Source of the DNA: Saprospirales bacterium
GTDB taxonomy: Bacteria; Bacteroidota; Bacteroidia; Chitinophagales; Saprospiraceae
Assembly (NCBI GenBank): GCA_007695145.1
Contig: REEI01000096.1
Location: 1-61,224 of the forward strand
Reading direction: 5' to 3'
DNA length: 61,224 bases
A model generated the notes under the pieces. It saw only the letters and a program-made list of their open reading frames with translations, was not told the DNA's origin and did no database searches. Made by a program: the position numbers and the translations under genes. Shown in pieces: positions 54,882-61,224 of the stretch. The first letter of the stretch is position 1. Each line of letters opens with the position of its first letter.

Positions 54882-56657
54882 CTATTGCTGCCTGAGGTTA
54901 AAATTTTCAGTTACCAGTCCGCCTTTTTGGCTATCAACAATTATTGTGACTTCATTGGGATTGCCTGCAACCACCCATCTGAGATGCACACTTCCCATAC
55001 CGGGGATATTTCTTACTCTCAGGGATTCAGGTCCTGAATACTGTTCATTGCCCACTTGAAGATCTGGATTTGACATCACCCATCCACTGACTACCTCTGC
55101 ACCCTCAATGGTGATCAAATTGGGAGGTGTAATCCTATGTCGAAGATCATGACTCGCATGAGTGGGGGTCACTCTCGTATTATCAATAGTTACGTTGATC
55201 TCAAAAAGGTTTCGGCCTAATTCCACAACCTTTGGCTGTCTTATTTTGAGCATGGGCATCTGATGGGCATGCAATAGAGTAAAGGCCATATTCCTGTGTG
55301 CCTCCTCCTCCAGGAGGAAACCGGGGGTATTGCGGACATAATTTTTCTTTGGTCCACCAATTTCAATCGGTCCAAACTGCGGGTGGTCAAATGGTTCCCA
55401 GGGCACGTACCCATCACCAAATAAAAGATATTTGTCAAAATCATAGAATTGACTGTCCTCCCATCTACCAATTTGAGACCGATCATGAAAGAGGTGATAC
55501 GAGGTCATCAACTCATTGACAAAAGAAAAAATGCCCCTCATTCCATGAAAAAAGTCTACATCCCCACCAAATACCGAATAGAGGTCCTTATAAACGGTGA
55601 GATAGCGATATCCTGGAACCATTTTCTCTCCTTTCTGACCTATGAGGTCGTAAACCCTCAGATCATTCCGGTCGTATGAGTCACGGTCTTCTTCCGCACC
55701 TGGCCCTCGCAGGAACATACCACCATAATTGTGATAACTCTGGGCACCGGCTATATTGGGTCTACTCAATACAAAATCTTTCACAGCTCTATTCTCGGGG
55801 GTAGCAAATGGATACATCAGTGCCCCTCTCTGAACATAATCAGGCTGCCAGTTCCAACCCCAATCCCTGTTAGGATCGTAATAGCCTGTTCTATCTTCAT
55901 TAACCCTTCCATCTCCATCTCTATCAATGCCCTCATACCCCAATAAATCGTATTGACCCGGCTCACCGTCAGCTGCTCTAATCATTCTCAATGGATTTTT
56001 AGGGTCTACTTTCCATCGACCATTGGGATTTTCCCTCCGCATCATAGTAATGTGGCCATCACCATTTAGATCGTCGAACCCATCCTCATCAATTTCCCAG
56101 TCACCATCATCATCAAAGGGAATAAGCCCGGAGCGTGGACTATTGGGGTTATTGGGTTCATAAATAAAATAGTCCCGACCATCTGGATTGATCGTTGGCA
56201 GTATGTAAAAAGTACGATCCCGCAGTAAATTTGTTATAAACTCAACCCTTTCGAAATTTTCAGTGAGATACCATGCAGTGTACATAGCTATTTCTGTTCC
56301 CTGCAGTTCATTGGGATGGATATTTGCCTGAATAAAAAATGCAGGCTTTCGATCAGGATCACCGGTTTCAAAATCAGATATGGTAAGGGCAATAATATCA
56401 TTACCTTTGAATGACTGACCAATGACTTTCATTTTAGCAAGGTTTGGGTATGCCTCTACCAGACGTTTGCAAAAATCAGCAATTTGCTTATTGTTGTGGT
56501 AACGATTCCAACTCATTGGAACCCTGGGATCATGTGGGGTCCCAATGGCCCGTAGACCAGGTTCCCCATCCTGGCTTTTTACAACATCAACAGGAAGTTG
56601 AAACCCGAGGATCAACAAACAAAAAAACAATAATCGAGAAATGGATGAGCTATTCAT
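54882..56657 (-). CDS. M14 family zinc carboxypeptidase (exported)
   Basis: An exported carboxypeptidase of about 591 residues; I chose the ATG at 56657 (MNSSSISRLL), with an ATG at 56666 as alternative. Residue numbers here count from the TTG at 56681. The zinc site is NIHPNELQG (His122, Glu125) with the third ligand in SYHNYGG (His317). Substrate residues are NPDGRDY (165-171) and DPNRDW (269-274), and the catalytic Glu is in SFVNELM (Glu390). Acidic loops that look calcium-binding are inserted: DDDGDWEIDEDGFDDLNGDG (190-209) and DRDGDGRVNED. The end is a beta-sandwich-like domain. It starts 10 bases after the stop of a related gene that lacks these catalytic residues. Confidence 0.9.
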   Translation of the reverse strand: MNSSSISRLLFFCLLILGFQLPVDVVKSQDGEPGLRAIGTPHDPRVPMSWNRYHNNKQIADFCKRLVEAYPNLAKMKVIGQSFKGNDIIALTISDFETGDPDRKPAFFIQANIHPNELQGTEIAMYTAWYLTENFERVEFITNLLRDRTFYILPTINPDGRDYFIYEPNNPNSPRSGLIPFDDDGDWEIDEDGFDDLNGDGHITMMRRENPNGRWKVDPKNPLRMIRAADGEPGQYDLLGYEGIDRDGDGRVNEDRTGYYDPNRDWGWNWQPDYVQRGALMYPFATPENRAVKDFVLSRPNIAGAQSYHNYGGMFLRGPGAEEDRDSYDRNDLRVYDLIGQKGEKMVPGYRYLTVYKDLYSVFGGDVDFFHGMRGIFSFVNELMTSYHLFHDRSQIGRWEDSQFYDFDKYLLFGDGYVPWEPFDHPQFGPIEIGGPKKNYVRNTPGFLLEEEAHRNMAFTLLHAHQMPMLKIRQPKVVELGRNLFEINVTIDNTRVTPTHASHDLRHRITPPNLITIEGAEVVSGWVMSNPDLQVGNEQYSGPESLRVRNIPGMGSVHLRWVVAGNPNEVTIIVDSQKGGLVTENFNLRQQ

Positions 56658-56667
56658 GTTGTACATT

Positions 56668-58347
56668 TTAACGTAAATCAATTTTTATAGTATCGTCAAA
56701 TGACATGGGGTGTGCAACTTCAAGAGTGACCTCCCCCCTACCTGACACCAGCCAGCTAAACTCAAAATACTCACCCGGTTTAAGACTTTTGTAAAAATCT
56801 CTCTCACTTCCAAAGAGGAGTTCCTGGCCTTCTGATAAAAGAATTCTGTTTCGGATATCGCGAACCCATCGGGTTCTATCTCCTAATTCGGTACTTGTCG
56901 GAAGGTCTCCAACATTAACTACCCTGCCCCTTATCCGCCAAATCCGGCTTTCCAATTGCTCCACTCTCACATCCTGAAATTCAAGTGCAGGCAATTTTTC
57001 CTGGTATGCCTGGAGAAAAACCCAATGGCTGTCAATAACAGGATCGAGAAAGGACGGAGGAGGATTGTGTCGGACAAAGGGTTTAAAACCACCTACTTCC
57101 ACTTTTCTTCCGGGAAAATCAGGATGGTCAAATTCAGTCCATGAGACAAAGAAGTCGTCCACTCCGTTGGCATCAGCCCATTGGATAAACTGAAGATCGT
57201 AATTTTCGCTATTATTCGAATTCCTTCCAGGCCCTTTACTACCTTCATCGCCACTTTCATCCTCTATTTTGACAGTTCCGGGCCACCAACCGGGGCTCAC
57301 AAAACTAAATCTGCCGTAGTGAAAGTAAGCCCAGGCACTAAAACTGCCGGGCCCCTGATCCATTTTGGGAGCAGAATCACCATCTAAAAATCGCTTATAT
57401 AGCTGCGATACTTGCTGGCCGATTTTTGCGTCACCCTCAAAGGGTCCTGTAATTATTCTCGAGCTTACTTTATTTTGGTCAAAGACTAAAGGGTGGGTGA
57501 GATTATTTTCTCTTGTAAATGAGAAAACAGTGTGTATATTCCATCTTTTGAAAAGAAACTCAGCCAATAATCGATTTTCCTCCTCAGACACTGCATGCTC
57601 TCCTGCCCCTGGCTGAAATGCCGGATAATTGAATGCAAAATTCATGTTGAGATTAATGCCACCAGGGCCATCTTCGTTAAATCTGCCATCTTTGTCATTG
57701 TCCACTCCTTCTGTTATAAGCCTGTAAATGGTCGAAGCCTTGGAGCGATCTTCAAGCGGAATCATTACACGGTTGTCTTCTTCATGAGGAATAAAATTTC
57801 CGGTTGGGTCCTCTATGCGCACCAGAGTGATCATTCCATTTCCGTCAAGGTCATCATATCCGTCCTCGCTAATCCGTCCATCTCTATCGATATCGGTTTC
57901 CCGGGCATTGACAAGGCGCTCATATTGTAAGTCTGCGTGATACTGCTTATAGGCGTCAGGATTAAGTACCGGAACAAGGTAGAAATATTGATCCTTTCCG
58001 GTTTTCTCCTGAAACTGTTCTGCAATCCTCTGGGAAAGACCGAGTAAGAGATGAGTCCCGGCAGGGTGAGAACCATCAGCACCAGCCAATAGTAAAATAC
58101 CAGGACTCAGCTCTTCGTCCCCTCTCCCCAATTTCAATAACCAAACTTCATGACCTCCGGGTGAGAGTGCAAGTTTTTCCATAGAGGCGAATTCACTATT
58201 TGAATCGACCAAATCCATGAGGTAATTTTTGATCTCATCCAGTGTCCTATAATCATTCTGGGACTGGGATAAGGGAATGAAGCTCAATAAAATCAATGAA
58301 AAAAGTATCCATTTCATAAGTAAATAATTTTTGAGGCTCCTTTTCAT
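56668..58347 (-). CDS. M14-like paralogue lacking catalytic residues
   Basis: A 559-residue exported protein paralogous to the M14 peptidase just downstream. The signal peptide is residues 1-30 (MKWILFSLIL core). Alignment by eye keeps the fold: GSHPAGTHL replaces the HxxE zinc motif (His94 kept, Glu lost), NPDAYKQY replaces NPDGRDY, and NLNMNF replaces the NR substrate pair. FSFTRENN replaces SYHNYGG (second His lost), and FSFVSPGWW replaces the catalytic Glu segment. The calcium-like loops DRDGRISEDGYDDLDGNG (154-171) and DNDKDGRFNEDG are retained. It is probably a non-catalytic binding or regulatory partner. The same-strand order and short gap indicate one operon. Confidence 0.85.
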   Translation of the reverse strand: MKRSLKNYLLMKWILFSLILLSFIPLSQSQNDYRTLDEIKNYLMDLVDSNSEFASMEKLALSPGGHEVWLLKLGRGDEELSPGILLLAGADGSHPAGTHLLLGLSQRIAEQFQEKTGKDQYFYLVPVLNPDAYKQYHADLQYERLVNARETDIDRDGRISEDGYDDLDGNGMITLVRIEDPTGNFIPHEEDNRVMIPLEDRSKASTIYRLITEGVDNDKDGRFNEDGPGGINLNMNFAFNYPAFQPGAGEHAVSEEENRLLAEFLFKRWNIHTVFSFTRENNLTHPLVFDQNKVSSRIITGPFEGDAKIGQQVSQLYKRFLDGDSAPKMDQGPGSFSAWAYFHYGRFSFVSPGWWPGTVKIEDESGDEGSKGPGRNSNNSENYDLQFIQWADANGVDDFFVSWTEFDHPDFPGRKVEVGGFKPFVRHNPPPSFLDPVIDSHWVFLQAYQEKLPALEFQDVRVEQLESRIWRIRGRVVNVGDLPTSTELGDRTRWVRDIRNRILLSEGQELLFGSERDFYKSLKPGEYFEFSWLVSGRGEVTLEVAHPMSFDDTIKIDLR

Positions 58348-58520
58348 AAGTAGGCTCGTAAAATCAATGCATTTGAACCAAAGTTACCTATACGTCCAAA
58401 TTTTTCAAAGCGCAAATTATTGTTTCTTCTTGAATTTTCAATCAACCAATCATGGTTTTCAACATATTTTTCTGCTGAGTCCAGACTGAAATTTAGGCTT
58501 AGATTGATGGCAAAGGTCAT
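58344..58520 (-). CDS. Possible 58-residue protein overlapping the M14-like gene start
   Basis: An ATG-started frame of 58 codons (begins MTFAINLSLNF, ends ALILRAYL) whose TGA overlaps the M14-like ATG by 3-4 bases (ATGA-type junction), the arrangement of coupled genes. The composition (SLDSAEKYVENHDWLIEN, RFEKFGRIGNFG) looks protein-like, but it is short, no family is recognised, and chance is not excluded. It may be a leader peptide or a gene remnant. Confidence 0.3.
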   Translation of the reverse strand: MTFAINLSLNFSLDSAEKYVENHDWLIENSRRNNNLRFEKFGRIGNFGSNALILRAYL

Positions 58521-58893
58521 TTTTTAGGGTACATGTGATATTTTTATACTGATGATTTTCATCTTTTTAAAGATAGAGGCCTTCCTAACCATAAATCACT
58601 TTCACCTTCTATATGCAACGGTTGAAGGAATTAAGCACCCTGATAATTTTCCTGCTTCTAAATATACCTACCAATCAATGCAAATCAAGCCTATGGGCAA
58701 AGGATTAAGCTATTCTTTTTAGGTGTATAGCTAAGGCTATTTGACTGAAAGAAGCAATCTATCAATGATTACCTGATAATCTAATCCTAATGCGACTATT
58801 ATTGGTTGCAATTTTTCATAAGGTAAAAATATTTTCGGTGGATGAGGCAACCAAAACAAGCATTGTATCATATGTAGATTAGGAAGATACGGT
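58521..58893. other. Gene-free region upstream of the sigma factor gene
   Basis: About 370 AT-rich bases between two divergent genes. It must hold the promoters of both the M14 operon (minus) and the sigma factor gene (plus), but no exact TAnnTTTG element with a -33 partner is visible near either start. A small hairpin ATAGC-taag-GCTAT lies near 58726-58739. ECF-controlled promoters would not match the primary-sigma consensus, which would fit autoregulation. Confidence 0.4.
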
Positions 58894-59454
58894 ATGAGTA
58901 ATAATAAATTAGATCGTGAACTGATAGAGGAAATACTCTCGGGAAAGGACCACACTTTCAAGGTCCTTTATGACAGATACAAGCACAGTTTATTCGTGCT
59001 TTGTTTGCGATACACAAAAGATCGCTCAACCGCTGAAGATTATCTTCAGGAAACTTTCGTAAAAATTTATAGCAAATTGAAGCAGTACGATCCCGAGAAA
59101 GGCTTATTTGAATTTTGGGCCAGGAGAATTGCCATTAACGTGTGTCTGGAGGATATTCGTAAAAACTCCCTTTACACCGTGAGCTTGTCAGTAGTTGAGC
59201 ATGAAGAAGCAGATCAGGTTGATGTACTTTCCCACCTTTCCACAAAAGAGATGTTGGAATTGATACAGAACATGCCGGTGGGTTACAAGACAGTTTTTAA
59301 CCTGTATGTTATTGATGGATTTTCCCACAAGGAAATTGCAGAGAGACTTGAAATTGCCATTGGCACCTCAAAGTCCCAATTGTTAAAGGCCAGAAAATAT
59401 TTACAGGGTATGATTGCAAAAAAAAATGACGTTTATAACGCTAGCCATGGATAG
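58894..59454 (+). CDS. ECF-type RNA polymerase sigma factor
   Basis: A 186-residue sigma-70 family factor with only regions 2 and 4. Region 2 covers about residues 22-85 (FKVLYDRYKHSLFVL, DYLQETFVKIYSKL, FEFWARRIAINVC), and region 4 about 120-175 (NMPVGYKTVFNLYVI, GFSHKEIAERLEIAIGTSKSQLLKARK with its helix-turn-helix). The start is the ATG at 58894. The next gene's ATG overlaps the sigma stop by 8 bases, the classical sigma/anti-sigma coupling. Target genes are unknown; the M14 operon and fasciclin gene next to it are candidates. Confidence 0.92.
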   Translation: MSNNKLDRELIEEILSGKDHTFKVLYDRYKHSLFVLCLRYTKDRSTAEDYLQETFVKIYSKLKQYDPEKGLFEFWARRIAINVCLEDIRKNSLYTVSLSVVEHEEADQVDVLSHLSTKEMLELIQNMPVGYKTVFNLYVIDGFSHKEIAERLEIAIGTSKSQLLKARKYLQGMIAKKNDVYNASHG

Positions 59455-60994
59455 ATTTGATGAAATATGGCGTAATAAGTTTCAACAGGAAGATATTCTT
59501 GCTGAAAAATGGAATACACCATCTGAAAGAGTTTGGAATAATGTTCAGGAATCTTTAAGCACAAATGGCCTAAGGCGTAGAAGGCCAATGTTTTTATTGA
59601 TATTTCTTTTTGGTTTTTTCATCTTATCAGGTGCAGCATATTACTTCTCCTCATTTAAAGGGGATTCACACTTAGGTCCTGCACCCAACAATACGCCTTT
59701 CAGCCTTCATGATTCTCAAAACGACCAAAAGATTGTACTTTCTGGATTCCCAGGTTTTGATTCAGAAATCGAAACCACTATCATAAATAAAGAGGTAGAA
59801 TACGACCAGGAAAAATTAGCTAAAAGTCTGGTAGAGGAATCAGAACCAGGTGGACCATTGAGAACAAATGGTCCTTCCTTATCAGACACTGAAGGTAGTA
59901 CAGCCAGAATAAACAACCTATTACGCTGGGGAATCGACATGCAATCCAACGGGATAAATGGTTCGACAGAGGCAACGGGTATGACTGGCTCAAAAAGTGA
60001 ATTAACCTTTATAGTCAGTGATGACATTGAAATAATTCACTCAAATCTGATTGGTGAATTAAAAAGTGGTTTTATATCGCACATTGAATCTTCTGCTTCA
60101 ATCACAGCCTTGCCAATAAGAAATATCTCCTATCTCGACTTTGGTGATTCTGGTCCATTTTTACTCAAAAATTTTGATTGGCAGCCCTCAACCTTCAACA
60201 AGGGTGAAGTAGGTTCCAGTAAATGGGGAATCGGAGTTTTGGGTGGAATTAGCATTTGGGATCAGAAAGTGAGTGGGGCTTACACCGGAGATCTTTCCCC
60301 ATTTAACTTTAACTACAGAAAAAGAGCCAGTGGGTGGTCGGGTGGAATTCAACTCACAAGAAATCTTAATGACTACCTGAGCATAAGTACAGCGCTAGTT
60401 TACGAAAAAGTGCAGGGTAATTCCGGTCACAGCTCTTCATTACTCTACTCGCCTCATGAAGAAGACCCTATCCATAGCAACCAGGGATATGAAATTGGTA
60501 TCGCCACACCTTTTGGATTTGCCAGTGCAGAATTTTTGCTCAACCGAAAGGAATTTATAGGACAAGATCCTGTGGATTTGCTGGCGGACTTCGAGTCAAA
60601 ACACAGCATAGAAAATATTTCCATCCCAATTTATTTTAAAATTAACCCTCTAGTTAAAACCAATGGGATAAACACTCTGTTAAGTGTGGGAATGGGATTT
60701 AATCGAGTGGTATCCATTACCAATTCATTAATTCAGGTTGATCCCAATCACAGTGCATTTGAATACCAAAATATTAATACCCGGTTCGAGCTAAAGGATG
60801 AAATCAACCTTTTTCATCTCGATCTGAGATTAGGATTAGATGTGGAATTGCCAATAATTGAACATTACGACTTGTCGTTTGGGGTCACCTCTATGTTCGG
60901 ACTCGATAAGATTTTCGATTCGGGCGACTATTACACAAGGGTCAACCGCATTTGGATACAGGCAGCCCTCCGAAGGTCGTTCGGCAAAAAATAG
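59447..60994 (+). CDS. Putative anti-sigma-like membrane protein with C-terminal beta-barrel-like domain
   Basis: A protein of about 515 residues. The ATG at 59447 (MDRFDEIWRNKF) overlaps the sigma gene by 8 bases; the TTG at 59414 is rejected. A cytoplasmic N-terminus of about 46 residues precedes one membrane helix (about 47-67, MFLLIFLFGFFILSGAAYYF). A long Ser/Gly/Asn-rich linker follows. The last 270 residues look like an outer-membrane-type beta-barrel or beta-rich domain (GIGVLGGISIWDQ, GWSGGIQLTRNLNDYLSIST, WIQAALRRSFGKK, ending in barrel-like strands). The coupling suggests control of the sigma factor. It would be unusual to span the inner membrane and also end in a barrel-like domain. 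Confidence 0.75.
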   Translation: MDRFDEIWRNKFQQEDILAEKWNTPSERVWNNVQESLSTNGLRRRRPMFLLIFLFGFFILSGAAYYFSSFKGDSHLGPAPNNTPFSLHDSQNDQKIVLSGFPGFDSEIETTIINKEVEYDQEKLAKSLVEESEPGGPLRTNGPSLSDTEGSTARINNLLRWGIDMQSNGINGSTEATGMTGSKSELTFIVSDDIEIIHSNLIGELKSGFISHIESSASITALPIRNISYLDFGDSGPFLLKNFDWQPSTFNKGEVGSSKWGIGVLGGISIWDQKVSGAYTGDLSPFNFNYRKRASGWSGGIQLTRNLNDYLSISTALVYEKVQGNSGHSSSLLYSPHEEDPIHSNQGYEIGIATPFGFASAEFLLNRKEFIGQDPVDLLADFESKHSIENISIPIYFKINPLVKTNGINTLLSVGMGFNRVVSITNSLIQVDPNHSAFEYQNINTRFELKDEINLFHLDLRLGLDVELPIIEHYDLSFGVTSMFGLDKIFDSGDYYTRVNRIWIQAALRRSFGKK

Positions 60995-61034
60995 CAGTCA
61001 ATTTTATTTTCTTAACCCGTAAATTTTTTAAACA

Positions 61035-61224
61035 ATGAAAAAGTTATTACATTCTTTGTTACTTGTACTCTTCTGTACAACCTTTACCTTTGGTCAAAAT
61101 GCAACTGTCCTTGAAATTATTGAAGGCTCAGATGACCACTTAACCCTTTCTGCGGTCCTGGAACTATCAGGCCTCGATGCTGCCCTGGCAGACCCGGATG
61201 CGTCGTTAACTGTTTTTGCTCCAA
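61035..61224 (+). CDS. Fasciclin (FAS1) domain protein, cut by window end
   Basis: The first 63 codons are visible: a signal peptide (MKKLLHSLLLVLF to FTFGQ) and the start of a FAS1 domain (NATVLEIIEGSDDHLTLSAVLE, then DASLTVFAP, the hallmark TVFAP strand). FAS1 proteins are extracellular adhesion or matrix proteins. It follows the sigma/anti-sigma pair by about 40 bases and may be under its control. The rest lies outside the window. Confidence 0.8.
   Translation, partial: MKKLLHSLLLVLFCTTFTFGQNATVLEIIEGSDDHLTLSAVLELSGLDAALADPDASLTVFAP

Overview
The window reads as chromosomal DNA of a Bacteroidota member, most likely of the Saprospiria/Lewinella type; the phylum is well supported and the class is inference. 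Four things point this way. Three secreted proteins end in type IX secretion (T9SS) sorting domains. Two TonB-dependent receptors carry N-terminal carboxypeptidase-regulatory-like domains. An HmuY-like lipoprotein, a DUF6438 lipoprotein and a PorE-like OmpA/PD40 protein are present. The Bacteroidota -7 promoter element TAnnTTTG recurs close upstream of start codons, while Shine-Dalgarno sequences are not evident. No phage, insertion sequence, CRISPR array or classical mobile element was seen.

Layout. 0.2-6.4 kb: a heme-type pair (TonB receptor plus HmuY-like lipoprotein) and a large T9SS cargo protein with a dockerin-like segment, all on the minus strand. 6.6-9.6 kb: an unknown helical protein, a GHMP (mevalonate-type) kinase and a convergently overlapping methyltransferase. 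9.7-15.5 kb (minus): birA, cinA, a 2-oxoacid dehydrogenase E2 and a PorE-like protein. 15.5-18.1 kb (plus): rsfS and ftsH, closed by a strong hairpin terminator. 18.4-23.8 kb (minus): a 1137-residue secreted redoxin/repeat protein, ffh and a DUF3293 protein. 23.9-31.7 kb (plus): yidC, a DUF6438 lipoprotein, gpsA, a membrane-tethered coiled-coil protein, a secreted M1 aminopeptidase and a tiny membrane protein. 31.8-40.7 kb (minus): tRNA-Lys with a textbook promoter and terminator, rnz, a STAS protein, a TonB receptor, an S9 peptidase and valS. 40.8-44.4 kb (minus): a HlyD / VTC-domain / DUF4956 / lipoprotein cluster. 45-51.4 kb: a secreted trypsin-like protease, a double-OmpA protein, and a DegT - UDP-xylose synthase - RfbB nucleotide-sugar operon. 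51.6-61.2 kb: an erythromycin-esterase-like lipoprotein, an unknown protein, a TolC remnant, tandem M14 carboxypeptidases (one apparently dead), and an ECF sigma factor coupled to a membrane/barrel protein, ending in a truncated fasciclin gene.

Most of the window is core housekeeping (ffh, yidC, ftsH, valS, rnz, rsfS, birA, gpsA) mixed with secreted peptidases and surface proteins, which suits a proteolytic, surface-active heterotroph. YidC, Ffh and FtsH together form much of the membrane-protein insertion and quality-control machinery. The observations most worth a second look are the active/inactive M14 pair with conserved acidic calcium-like loops, the VTC-DUF4956-centred cluster, the sigma factor coupled to a protein that joins an inner-membrane helix to a barrel-like domain, the secreted redoxin fused to adhesin-like repeats, and a PspA-like coiled coil anchored in the membrane. 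No wholly new defence or mobile system was recognised.
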